A stretch of 64,000 nt of DNA, from contig NZ_JBAHWA010000002.1 in assembly GCF_036697405.1 (NCBI RefSeq), positions 186,001-250,000 of the forward strand. The letters are read 5' to 3'. Numbering within the stretch: the first letter of the stretch is position 1; every line of letters begins with the position of its first letter. The position numbers and the translations under genes were made by a program. Below the pieces are notes generated by a model. It was not told where the DNA came from, searched no databases, and saw only the letters and a list, made by a program, of their open reading frames with translations. The DNA is from Lysobacter sp036697405. GTDB taxonomy: Bacteria; Pseudomonadota; Gammaproteobacteria; Xanthomonadales; Xanthomonadaceae. Below, piece by piece: positions 16,366-24,599 of the stretch.

Positions 16366-17016
16366 ATGGACCGCGCCGTCGCCCCTTCGCCGAATCCGTC
16401 GCGCCCGCGCCTGCGGGTGCGCATGCTGGCGCTGCTGGCCTCGATCGCGGCGGTGTTGGGCATCGGCCAGAGCTGGGCGCAGGACTTCGCGTTCGGCTGG
16501 GACCCGCGCAGCGGCGACGCCTGGGTCGACACCTGGCTGGGCGACGTGAACCGCTACGGCACGCGTTACCGCGAGCCCTTCGTGGACGAGGTGGTGCGCA
16601 ACTACGGCGCGCCGCGCGAGCTGGTGTCGGATCTGCTGGGCGCGCGCCGCTGGGCGCCGGGCGATGTCTACTACGCCTGCGCGCTGGCGCAGGTGCTGGG
16701 CCTTCCCTGCCGCTACGTGGTCGACGAATGGGAACGCAGCCACGGCGAGGGCTGGGGCGCGGTCGCACAGCGCCTGGGCGTCAAGCCGGGCTCGCCCGAG
16801 TTCCACCGCCTCAAGCGCGGTTTCGTGCCGACCTACGACCGCTGGGGCCGCCCGATCGCGATCGACGCCGAGCTGCGTCGCGACTTTCCGAACCGGCCCA
16901 GCGTCAAAGCCAAGCGCGCCCCGCCGCCGCAGGCGCGCGAGGCCGGCAAGGGCAAATCCGCCGGCCAGGCCAAGGGCCCGGACAAAGACAAGGCCAAGGA
17001 CAAGGGCAAGCGCTAG
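16366..17016 (+). CDS. Exported protein with basic Lys-rich tail, unknown function
   Basis: A 216-residue protein. An N-terminal basic segment and hydrophobic stretch (MLALLASIAAVLG) end at SWAQ, a likely signal peptide; an in-frame ATG at 16423 would remove the extra leader. The central region is Trp/Tyr-rich (RYGTRYREPFVDEVVRNYGA; DVYYACALAQVLGLPCRYVV). The last 45 residues are Lys/Ala/Gly/Pro-rich with repeated KDKAKDKGK. No family recognised. It lies 2 bases after the preceding secreted-protein gene. Confidence 0.7.
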   Translation: MDRAVAPSPNPSRPRLRVRMLALLASIAAVLGIGQSWAQDFAFGWDPRSGDAWVDTWLGDVNRYGTRYREPFVDEVVRNYGAPRELVSDLLGARRWAPGDVYYACALAQVLGLPCRYVVDEWERSHGEGWGAVAQRLGVKPGSPEFHRLKRGFVPTYDRWGRPIAIDAELRRDFPNRPSVKAKRAPPPQAREAGKGKSAGQAKGPDKDKAKDKGKR

Positions 17017-17060
17017 GCGTGGGCCGCGCCAGGCCGGCGGCGCGGCACTATGATGGACGC

Positions 17061-17555
17061 ATGAGCGAACGCGTCCCCGCCGCCGATATCCGCATCGTCG
17101 ATTTCGCGCCGCAATGGCGCGCCGATTTCGCCCGCCTCAACCTGGAGTGGCTGCAGCGCTGGTTCGTGGTCGAGGCCATCGACCGGGCGGTGCTGGACGA
17201 CCCGGAGACCCATCTGCTCGCCGACGGCGGGCGCGTGCTGTTCGCGGTGGACGGCGCCCAGCGCGCGCTGGGCACCGTCGCGCTCAAGCACGAAGGCGAC
17301 GGGGTCTTCGAACTGACCAAGATGGCGGTCGACAGCGCGCTGCGCGGCGGCGGCATCGGCCGCCTGCTGATGCTGGGCGCGCTGCAGCGTTTCCAGGCCA
17401 TGGGCGGCCGCGAATTGTTCCTGGAATCCAGCACCAAGCTGACGCCGGCGCTGAAGCTGTACGAGAGCGTGGGCTTCCGCCATTACCCGGCGCCGCGCCC
17501 CGGCTCGCACTACGCCCGCGCCGACGTCTACATGGTCTGGCACCCGCCGGAGTAG
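17061..17555 (+). CDS. GNAT-family N-acetyltransferase
   Basis: A 164-residue acetyl-CoA-dependent acetyltransferase. Motif A is visible as LTKMAVDSALRGGGIGRLLM, with the pyrophosphate loop (RGGGIG) at about residues 95-101, followed by the motif B end LKLYESVGFRHY. It starts at ATG 17061, 44 bases after the previous gene. The acceptor substrate is unknown. It is convergent with the EF-hand gene on the other strand. Confidence 0.87.
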   Translation: MSERVPAADIRIVDFAPQWRADFARLNLEWLQRWFVVEAIDRAVLDDPETHLLADGGRVLFAVDGAQRALGTVALKHEGDGVFELTKMAVDSALRGGGIGRLLMLGALQRFQAMGGRELFLESSTKLTPALKLYESVGFRHYPAPRPGSHYARADVYMVWHPPE

Positions 17556-17580
17556 GCGCCGACGCGGTTGGCCTGGCGCT

Positions 17581-17919
17581 TCAATCCTTCTTCTTGTTGT
17601 CCATCGGCCGCTCGTTGGGCGGCGGATCGTCGGCGTTCGCCTTGGGCTGCTTGTTGGCGCCCATGGCCTGGTGCGCCGCGTCCATCTCGGCGGCGGTGAC
17701 CTTGCCGTCGCGGTTCGCGTCCATGCGCTCGAACATCGCGCGCGCGCCGGCGGCGTGCTCCTCGGCGGTGACGATGCCGTCGTGGTCGCTGTCGATCACG
17801 GCGATCTTTTCGGCCGAGCTCATCATCGCCTTGGGCTTGGTGGTCTCCTGGGCCGGCGTCGGCATCGCCGCGAGCGCGGCGGCCAGACCCAGGGCGTAAA
17901 CGCAGGTCTGCGGTTTCAT
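17581..17919 (-). CDS. Secreted EF-hand protein
   Basis: A 112-residue protein with signal peptide (MKPQTCVYALGLAAALAAM) and two EF-hand loops, DSDHDGIVTAEE and DANRDGKVTAAE, arranged as a classic helix-loop-helix pair. The tail is Pro/Lys/Asp-rich and ends KKKD. It probably binds calcium in the periplasm. AGGAGG precedes the ATG at 17917-17919. It lies downstream of and co-directional with the copper-oxidase-like gene, 170 bases from its stop, but need not be in its transcript. Confidence 0.88.
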   Translation of the reverse strand: MKPQTCVYALGLAAALAAMPTPAQETTKPKAMMSSAEKIAVIDSDHDGIVTAEEHAAGARAMFERMDANRDGKVTAAEMDAAHQAMGANKQPKANADDPPPNERPMDNKKKD

Positions 17920-18089
17920 GCTGGCCTCCTGTGATGCGGCCCCTGCGCACCGCAGCTTCCGCCGCTCGGGGTGATGCGGCTGTGGATGCGCGCGCGTTCA
18001 GGCGCGTGGGCGTGGCGCCGGTTCAGGCCGCGGCAAGGCACCCTGCTTCGCCGGGCGAGCCGTGGCGCCCCGGTCCTGGAACGTGGCTC

Positions 18090-20080
18090 TTACTGGACCA
18101 CGAAGCTCGCGTAGGCCTGGGTCGTGAGGCTGCCGCTGGTCGCGGTGGCCGTCAGCTGATAGGTGCCGATCGAGCTGGGGCCGGTGCCGGACACGAACGA
18201 GACGCTGGCATCGCCATTGCTGTTGGTGGTCGCGCTGAGCTGGACATGGTTGACGAGATTGGGCTTCAGCGCGTCGAAGCTGACTAGGGCGCCGGAGACC
18301 GGCTGGCCGTGGTTGAGCACGCGCGCCATCATCGTCACCGTTTCGCCGCGGATGTAGCTGGGCTTGCTGGTGCCGGTGGTCGCTGCGAACGCGAACACAT
18401 CGTCGTTGGTGATCGTGCAGGTCGCGCTGTCGCCCGCGGCCAGCACGATGTCGCTGCAATGCGACAGGCTGGCGGCATAGCCGGCCACGGCCGGCTCGGC
18501 GACGGTGTAGGTGCCGGCCGGAACGCTGAGCGCGTTGCTGCCGTCGGCCTCGAACCTCACCGGCGTGGCCCCGTTGACCGAGAAGCTGAAGTCCGATGCG
18601 ACCTTGCTGCCGCCCTCGTTGTTCACCACCACCTTGTCGACGGTCAAGGTGGCCGATTGGGGCGCCTGGTCGTTGTTGACGATCGTGCAGGTCGCGTTGC
18701 CGCCCGCGGCCAGCACGATGCCGCTGCAATTGGACAGGCTGGCGACATAGCCGGGCACAGCCGGTTCGGTGACGGTGTAGGTGCCGGCCGGGAGGCTGAG
18801 GACGTTGCTGCCATCGGGCTCGAACGCCACCGGTGCCGCGCCGTTGACCGAGAAGCTGAAGTCCGACGCGACCCGGCTGCCGCCGTCGTCGTTCACCACG
18901 AGCTTGCCGACCGTCAGCGTAGCGGGTGGGCGCTGGACCGCGAAGCTTGCGTAGGCTTTGGTCGTGAGGCCGCCGCTGGTCGCGGTGACGGTCAGCTGGT
19001 AGATGCCGATCGAGCTGGGACCGGTGCCGGACGCGAACGATGCGCTGGCATTGCCATTGCTGTCCGTGGTCGCCGTGCGTACGACATGGTTGATTCCGTT
19101 TGGCTTCAGCGCATCGAAGGTCACACCGGCACCCGCGACCGCAACGCCGCCGTTGAGCACGCGCGCCGTCATCGTCACCGTTTCGCCGGGCGCGTAGCCG
19201 GATTTGCTGGTGCCGGCGGTCGCCGTGAACGAAGGCGTATCGATGTTGGTGATCGTGCAGGTCGCGCTGTCGCCCGCAGCCAGCACGATGCCGCTGCAAT
19301 TGGCCAGGCTGGCGGTGTAATCGGCCACGGCCGGCTCGGTCACGGTGTAGGTGCCGGCCGGAACGCTGAGCACGTTGCTGCCGTCGGGCTCGAACGCCAC
19401 CGGCGCCGCACCGTTGACCGAGAAACCGAAGTCGGATGCGGCCTTGCTGCCCCCGTTCTCGTTCACCATCACCTTGCGCACGGTCAGCATGGCCGGCGGC
19501 GGCGCCTGGGTCTTCTGCACCACGAAGCTCGCGCTGGCCTGGGTCGCGAGGCCGCCGCTGGTCGCGGTGGCCGTCAGCGCGTAGGTTCCGATCGAACTGG
19601 GGCCGCTGCCGGACACGAACGAGACGCTGGCATTGCCGCCGCTGTCCGTGGTGGCGGCGAGCACGACGTGATTGACCCCGTTGGGTTTGAGCGCATCGAA
19701 ATTCACCCTGGCACCCGCAACCGGGATGCCGTTGTTGAGCACACGCGCCGTCATCGTCACCGTTTCGCCGGCCGTGTAGATGGGCTTGCTGGTGCCGGCA
19801 GTCGCCGTGAATGCGGCAGGCCGGTCGTTGTTGGTGATCGTGCAGGTCGCGCTGCCGCCCGCGGCCAGCACGATGCCGCTGCAGTTCGACAGACTGGCGA
19901 CATATCCGGGCACGGCCGGCTCGGTGACGGTGTAGGTCCCGGCCGGCAGGTTGAGCATGTTGCTGCCGTCGGCCTCGAACGCCAGCGGCGCCGCGCCGTT
20001 GACCGAGAAACTGAAGTTCGATGCGAGCTTGCTGCCGCCTTCGTCGTTCACCACGACCTTGCTGACGGTCAGCCGCGCCG
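18090..20080 (-). repeat. Alternating A/B coding repeats of the copper-oxidase gene
   Basis: Seven repeat units of roughly 250 bp (A) and 300 bp (B) are nearly alike at both DNA and protein level. For example, the stretch encoding GTYTV(T/A)EPAV and the stretch encoding ETVTM(T/M)ARVLN recur with few changes. High DNA identity makes the region prone to recombination and to assembly collapse. Confidence 0.85.
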
Positions 20081-21791
20081 GCACCTGCGCGTTGATGCGC
20101 AGCATGGCGGCTTCGGAGGGAACGCCCCGATCGTTGAAGACGAACAGCATGTAGAAGCCCGGCGGCGTCTCGAAGATATTTGCGGGCAGGCTGACCTGCA
20201 GTTCGTTCCCCGCCACGGTGAACGGCAGTTCGAGGAAGCGTTGATCCATGTCGAAGGAGTGCGTGACCGAGCCGGTCTTGAGCAGCGTCACCCGGGCGAT
20301 GCCGGCCGCAGTCGGCGTTTCGATCGCGATCGTCCGGCCGGGGTCGGTGGTCATGGGCGACGATGCGATGATCGGCCGCGCGGCGGGCGTGCCATCGGCA
20401 TTGAACAGGTACGGCGGGTAATAGATTTCGGCGTTGAGGTTGAGTTGCGGCCCGATGGCGCCGCCGCCCAGGGTCAGTACCGTCGCATCGGGCAACAGCA
20501 GCGACGAGGAGTGGTAGAGCCGCATCCGCTGCGCGGTGGCGCCCTCCGACCAGGTGTTCGTCGCCGGGTCGTAGAGCTCGCTGGTGTAGTCCACGCCATT
20601 GACGGGGTCGTTGTCCGCCACGCTGCCGCCGGACAGGAACACGCGGCCGTCCGGCAGCATCGTGCTGGTGGCCCAGTGGCGGCGATAGAGCGGCGGCGCC
20701 ACCTGTTGGAGGCTGGGCGTTGCGGGGTTGATGTCGATCACGTGCGCCAGCGGACTTGCGAAGGCCAGGTCGTAGCCGCCGCCGGTCTGCAGGATCTTGC
20801 CGGGCCGGAACATCACCGCCGTCGAACTGGCGCCCATGGCGTTGGGCGGGAATTTCCCCGCCCGCGCAAGAACGCCCGTACCGTTGGCATCGACCCGGTA
20901 CATCTCCTCGTAGCGCGTTCCGAAGACGTTGCCGTCCGGCGCGAGGAAGTTGCGCGGATAGAGTTCTCCGAGATAGGTGGTGGATGCGCCCGACAGGAGA
21001 CGGAAATTGCCTGTGCCGGTGCGGACTTCGGGAAAGTCCTCGCCGCCGGTGCCGCCCTGGATGTACACCTCGCCGTTGGGCAGGGTCGTGGCGGTGGCAT
21101 ACCAGCGCTTGCGGAACATCTTGCCCGTGCGCACCAGCTGGTTGTCGAGCGGAGTGAAAAGGTTGGAATCGTCGTTGGGTTGCAGCGTGGCCCTGCCCGT
21201 GGCCAGGTTGACGACGTCGCCGCCCCACATCTCGATGTTGCCGTCGGGCAGCAGGAGTTGGGCGTTGCAGAAGATGTCGACCGCGGTGGCGTTGGGCAGG
21301 ACCGTATGCGCCTCGCTGCCCAGCCCCAGCAGTGGATCCCAGACATCGTAGAGGTAGTACCCGGTGCGGGCGCCAGCGGCCGTGGTGCCGTAGGTGAGCA
21401 CGCGACCGTCGGGGGTCAGCACCGCGTGGATGCCGACCAGCGGCCAATCCACGACGGGAGAGAAGGTCCCCTTGAGCGGGTCGCCCAAGGCGGGCAGGGC
21501 GGTCAGGCCGCCGAGCGGGCGCAGGGTCTGGAACGCCGCCAGCGCGGCAGCATCGCCGCGCATGATTCGATTCTCGTTCGCCCGCGTCTGGATCGCCGCC
21601 AGGATGATGGGGTCGCCACGGGCGGCGGCTATCTGCGCCGCGCTCGGAACGGCGCGCGCGCTGGCAGCTTCGCTGGCGGGTGGCGCGACGGAACCCAGGT
21701 AAAGGGTGGCCCAGCTCGCGGCCGCGGTCAGCGCCAAGGCGAATCCGATCGTGTAGCCACGACGCCGTGACCGATGCTGGGGGACGCTCAT
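18090..21791 (-). CDS. Galactose/glyoxal-oxidase-like radical copper oxidase with seven C-terminal modules
   Basis: A 1233-residue exported protein. After a signal anchor (residues 13-35), a kelch propeller (about 100-470) and an E-set/DUF1929 domain (about 470-568) match galactose and glyoxal oxidases. All radical-copper residues have counterparts: Cys175 in DIFCNAQ, Tyr231 in RWYATAT, Tyr426-His427 in LYHSSS and His511 in VTHSF. Such enzymes oxidise alcohols or aldehydes with O2, giving H2O2. The C-terminus has four prealbumin-like modules (574-656, 769-852, 959-1041, 1049-1131) and three Ig-like modules (660-759, 855-953, 1135-1233) in the order A-B-A-B-A-A-B. Each A module contains a cysteine pair (NCSGIVL, ATCTI). 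It is probably surface-displayed or secreted; substrate unknown. Confidence 0.85.
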   Translation of the reverse strand: MSVPQHRSRRRGYTIGFALALTAAASWATLYLGSVAPPASEAASARAVPSAAQIAAARGDPIILAAIQTRANENRIMRGDAAALAAFQTLRPLGGLTALPALGDPLKGTFSPVVDWPLVGIHAVLTPDGRVLTYGTTAAGARTGYYLYDVWDPLLGLGSEAHTVLPNATAVDIFCNAQLLLPDGNIEMWGGDVVNLATGRATLQPNDDSNLFTPLDNQLVRTGKMFRKRWYATATTLPNGEVYIQGGTGGEDFPEVRTGTGNFRLLSGASTTYLGELYPRNFLAPDGNVFGTRYEEMYRVDANGTGVLARAGKFPPNAMGASSTAVMFRPGKILQTGGGYDLAFASPLAHVIDINPATPSLQQVAPPLYRRHWATSTMLPDGRVFLSGGSVADNDPVNGVDYTSELYDPATNTWSEGATAQRMRLYHSSSLLLPDATVLTLGGGAIGPQLNLNAEIYYPPYLFNADGTPAARPIIASSPMTTDPGRTIAIETPTAAGIARVTLLKTGSVTHSFDMDQRFLELPFTVAGNELQVSLPANIFETPPGFYMLFVFNDRGVPSEAAMLRINAQVPARLTVSKVVVNDEGGSKLASNFSFSVNGAAPLAFEADGSNMLNLPAGTYTVTEPAVPGYVASLSNCSGIVLAAGGSATCTITNNDRPAAFTATAGTSKPIYTAGETVTMTARVLNNGIPVAGARVNFDALKPNGVNHVVLAATTDSGGNASVSFVSGSGPSSIGTYALTATATSGGLATQASASFVVQKTQAPPPAMLTVRKVMVNENGGSKAASDFGFSVNGAAPVAFEPDGSNVLSVPAGTYTVTEPAVADYTASLANCSGIVLAAGDSATCTITNIDTPSFTATAGTSKSGYAPGETVTMTARVLNGGVAVAGAGVTFDALKPNGINHVVRTATTDSNGNASASFASGTGPSSIGIYQLTVTATSGGLTTKAYASFAVQRPPATLTVGKLVVNDDGGSRVASDFSFSVNGAAPVAFEPDGSNVLSLPAGTYTVTEPAVPGYVASLSNCSGIVLAAGGNATCTIVNNDQAPQSATLTVDKVVVNNEGGSKVASDFSFSVNGATPVRFEADGSNALSVPAGTYTVAEPAVAGYAASLSHCSDIVLAAGDSATCTITNDDVFAFAATTGTSKPSYIRGETVTMMARVLNHGQPVSGALVSFDALKPNLVNHVQLSATTNSNGDASVSFVSGTGPSSIGTYQLTATATSGSLTTQAYASFVVQ

Positions 21792-22017
21792 TTCGGCTTT
21801 GTCTCAGCGCGCGGAAGTGGATGGTGGTGGCGCCACGCAAGGCAGTGCGAATCCCCCATCTGGGCCAACGCGTGGCAGGCGTGGCGGCGGACACCTGGAA
21901 AAGGGAGGACGGGGGCAGGGCCATTCGATGCCGCGCGCGCTTACCCGGGCTCTCGGGGTGGTCGGAGGGCAAGGGGCCCGAGCCGGGGCTCAGCCTCCAC
22001 CCCGTACAATGGAAACG

Positions 22018-23019
22018 ATGACCGCCTCGCCCGCCATTCCGCCGTCGCAACTGCGCCTGTCCGTCGCCCCGATGATGGATTGGACCGACACCCAGTGCCG
22101 GGTCTTCCACCGTGCGCTGGCCCCGCATGCGCGGCTGTACACCGAGATGGTGCATGCCAACGCGGTGATCCACGGCGATCGCGACCGGCTGCTGGCGATG
22201 GATCCGGTCGAGCATCCGGTGGCGTTGCAGTTGGGCGGCAGCGAGCCGGAGTTGTTGGCGCAGGCGGCGCGGATCGGCGCCGAGCACGGCTTCGACGAGA
22301 TCAATCTCAACTGCGGCTGCCCCTCCGACCGGGTCCAGGCCGGGCGCTTCGGCGCCTGCCTGATGCGCGAGCCGGCGCTGGTCGCCGATTCGGTCGCGGC
22401 CATGGTCGCGGCCTGCGAGGTGCCGGTGACGGTGAAGTGCCGGCTCGGGGTCGACGACGACCAGCACTACGAGGTGTTCCTGGCCTTCATCGAGCGGGTG
22501 GCGGCGGCCGGTTGCCGCATGTTCGTGGTGCACGCGCGCAATGCCTGGCTCAAGGGCCTGTCGCCTAAGGAAAACCGCGAGGTGCCGCCGCTGCGCTACG
22601 ACTGGGCCTACCGCCTGAAGCAGGACCACCCGGAGCTGCAGGTGATCGTCAATGGCGGCATCGCCAGCCAGGCCGACGCGACCGCGCACCTGGCCCACAG
22701 CGACGGCGCCATGCTCGGCCGCGCCGCCTATCACGACCCCTATCTGCTGCATCGCCTGGACGTGGCCTGGTTCGGCGGCGAGCTGCGCAGCCGCGCCGAG
22801 CTGCTGCGCGGCCTGCGTCCCTATGTCGAGGGCCAGCTCGCGCGTGGGGTCGCCCTCAAGCACATCACCCGCCACCTGCTGGGCCTGTTCCACGGCGAGC
22901 GCGGCGGGCGCGCGTTCCGGCAGGTGCTCAGCGAGGGCGCGCACCGGCCGGGTGCGGACTGGTCGCTGGTCGAGCGCGCGCTGGCGCTGACCGAAACGCG
23001 CGCCGACGCCGCCGCATGA
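22018..23019 (+). CDS. dusA: tRNA-dihydrouridine(20/20a) synthase
   Basis: An FMN-dependent reductase of U20/U20a in the tRNA D-loop. The TIM-barrel motifs are typical of DusA: LSVAPMMDWTD near the N-terminus, HPVALQLGGSEP, and the catalytic cysteine in NLNCGCPSDRVQ. FMN-phosphate residues are in VNGGI and GAMLGRAAY. The size, 333 residues, is normal. An in-frame ATG at 22009 would add three residues; neither start has a good Shine-Dalgarno. The stop overlaps the next gene as ATGA. Confidence 0.94.
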   Translation: MTASPAIPPSQLRLSVAPMMDWTDTQCRVFHRALAPHARLYTEMVHANAVIHGDRDRLLAMDPVEHPVALQLGGSEPELLAQAARIGAEHGFDEINLNCGCPSDRVQAGRFGACLMREPALVADSVAAMVAACEVPVTVKCRLGVDDDQHYEVFLAFIERVAAAGCRMFVVHARNAWLKGLSPKENREVPPLRYDWAYRLKQDHPELQVIVNGGIASQADATAHLAHSDGAMLGRAAYHDPYLLHRLDVAWFGGELRSRAELLRGLRPYVEGQLARGVALKHITRHLLGLFHGERGGRAFRQVLSEGAHRPGADWSLVERALALTETRADAAA

Positions 23020-23927
23020 TCGGCCGCGACCCCGACGCTTTCCTCGCCTTCGCGCGCGGCTGCGCGCCGGACTTCGGCCCGGCCACCGCGCGCGCCGCCT
23101 TCCTGGTCGCGCCCGACGGCTTCGCCCGCGCCGAGCAGTCCGCCGGCGACAACCGCTACATGGCCGCCGCCGAGGGCTTCGACCCCGGCTTGGCCAGCGC
23201 CCAGCACCGCCAGCTGCAGCGCGCGCTGTCGGGCGTGCTGCCGACGATCTGCTTCGCAGGCGATCCGGACACGCCCGACGCGCTGTTCCCCAACAACGTC
23301 TACGCGACCGCGCCCGGGCGCTGCCTGATCGGGCGCATGCGCCATCCGGTGCGCCAGCGCGAGGCCGAGCGCGCCGACATCCGCGCCTTCTTCCGCCAGG
23401 TGCTGGGCTACGCCGAGATCGACCTGTCGACCCAGCCGCACCCCTGCGAGCTCACCGGCGCGCTGGTGATCGACCGTGCGCGCGGGCTGGGCTACTGCGG
23501 CCTGTCCGAGCGCTGCGACGAGCAGGGCGCACGCCTGATGCACGAGGCCCTGGGCCTGCGCGCGACCCTGCTGTTCGAGCTGGCGGCGGGCGAATACCAC
23601 ACCAACGTGGTGCTGGCGGTGCTGGCCGGCCGCGCCGCCCTGATCTGCCCGGGCGGCTTCGCCGACCCGGCCGTGGCCGCCGCGATCGCCGCGGTCTACG
23701 CCCCGCATGCGATCGGGCTGGGCCCGGCCGAGCACGCCGCCTTCGCCGGCAACGCGATCGCGCTGTCGCCGGAGCGGGTCTGGATGAGCGCGCGCGCCGC
23801 CGCAGCGCTGAGCCCGGCCAGCCGGGCCGGCCTGAAGCGGGCGGGCTTCGCCGTGGCCGCGGTCGAGCTGGACGCGATCGAGGCCGGCGGCGGCTCGCTG
23901 CGCTGCTGTGTGGGCGAGATCTACTGA
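23016..23927 (+). CDS. Arginine deiminase-fold hydrolase (CtlX/DDAH-like)
   Basis: A 303-residue guanidino-group-modifying enzyme of the amidinotransferase/arginine deiminase superfamily. It carries DALFPNNVYAT (substrate Asp region), the ELTGALVID segment, EYHTNVVL with the catalytic His, and a C-terminal GGGSLRCC containing the nucleophile cysteine. The FPNN signature points to the citrulline-hydrolase/dimethylarginine-hydrolase branch rather than arginine deiminase itself; the substrate is inferred, not certain. The start ATG overlaps the dusA stop codon, so the two are co-translated. Confidence 0.85.
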   Translation: MIGRDPDAFLAFARGCAPDFGPATARAAFLVAPDGFARAEQSAGDNRYMAAAEGFDPGLASAQHRQLQRALSGVLPTICFAGDPDTPDALFPNNVYATAPGRCLIGRMRHPVRQREAERADIRAFFRQVLGYAEIDLSTQPHPCELTGALVIDRARGLGYCGLSERCDEQGARLMHEALGLRATLLFELAAGEYHTNVVLAVLAGRAALICPGGFADPAVAAAIAAVYAPHAIGLGPAEHAAFAGNAIALSPERVWMSARAAAALSPASRAGLKRAGFAVAAVELDAIEAGGGSLRCCVGEIY

Positions 23928-23934
23928 GCCATTG

Positions 23935-23973
23935 ACCACGGTGTCATCGTGGTCTGGCAGCGGGCCCGCTGCG
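23935..23973 (+). terminator. Two consecutive hairpins after the deiminase-fold gene
   Basis: GACCACG/CGTGGTC (23935-23941, 23949-23955) is followed at once by the perfect 16-bp palindrome GCAGCGGGCCCGCTGC (23958-23973). No U-tract is present. They lie 8 and 31 bases after the stop codon and probably end the dusA operon or protect its 3' end. Confidence 0.5.
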
Positions 23974-24046
23974 GTGTCCCCGCGGCGGCCAACTCAGGAC
24001 CGGACGGTTTCGCCGACGCTCCACGCCGTTGCCCGCGCGTACCGGC

Positions 24047-24065
24047 CTGAATGGCGGCTGGAAGG
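24047..24065 (+). promoter_or_regulatory. Candidate PhoP box upstream of the PepSY-like gene
   Basis: CTGAATGG (24047-24054) and CTGGAAGG (24058-24065) form a direct repeat with an 11-base period, the spacing PhoP-type response regulators recognise. It lies about 100 bases before a gene that precedes phoP, so autoregulation is plausible. This is inference from spacing and context. Confidence 0.3.
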
Positions 24066-24167
24066 TAAAGAAAAAGTTCAGACCGGATTCACCGCTCCGT
24101 TCCGAGAATGCCACCTCATCCAGCGCCCGTGCGCTATTGTTCCGTCACGCTGTCCTGTCGAGTCCCC

Positions 24168-24545
24168 ATGAAGATCCTGTCCACCCGTGTCATGGCCACG
24201 CTGCTGCTCGCCGCTTTCGCGGTCGGGGCCGGCGACGCCTGGGCGCAGGACCGGGGCGGCCGTGGTCAGGGCCAGGGCCAGGAACGTCGCGACCGCGACG
24301 ATGGCCATGACCGCCACGAGGGCCATCGCGCGTTGTCCGATGCAGTGCGCCGTGTCGAACGCGAAAGCGGCGGCGGCCAGGTCCTGAGCGCCGAGCGGGT
24401 GCCGTTCGACGGCCGCGACGTCAATCGGGTCAAGGTCGTCGACCCCAGCGGCCGGGTCCGGATCTACATGGACGACCCGCAGCAGGGCCGCGAGCGTCGC
24501 GACAATGGCGGCCGTACACGCGGCGACGACAACGACAACGACTAA
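24168..24545 (+). CDS. Periplasmic PepSY-like protein preceding phoPQ
   Basis: A 125-residue protein with signal peptide (cleavage after AWAQ), a Gly/Arg/Gln/Asp/His-rich low-complexity stretch (residues 26-55), and a PepSY-like core. The core reads LSDAVRRVERESGGGQVLSAERV, then VNRVKVVDPSGRVRIYMDDP; the tail is Arg/Asp-rich and disordered. Proteins of this kind often sit beside two-component genes and may modulate the sensor or bind metal through the His/Asp residues. It lies 54 bases before phoP without an intervening terminator, consistent with one transcript. Confidence 0.78.
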   Translation: MKILSTRVMATLLLAAFAVGAGDAWAQDRGGRGQGQGQERRDRDDGHDRHEGHRALSDAVRRVERESGGGQVLSAERVPFDGRDVNRVKVVDPSGRVRIYMDDPQQGRERRDNGGRTRGDDNDND

Positions 24546-24599
24546 CCTCTGGCGTAGAGGTCGCGCCCTCCGGCGCGGTCGACTGATAAGGGAGTGCCC

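Noticed and set aside
17998..22944. Very long open frame (1648 codons) on the minus strand and a 1153-codon frame on the plus strand over the copper-oxidase gene
   Set aside because: Both are shadow frames created by very high GC and by the repeat structure. They lack family sequence and signal peptides, and the true gene with intact copper-site residues is in another frame.
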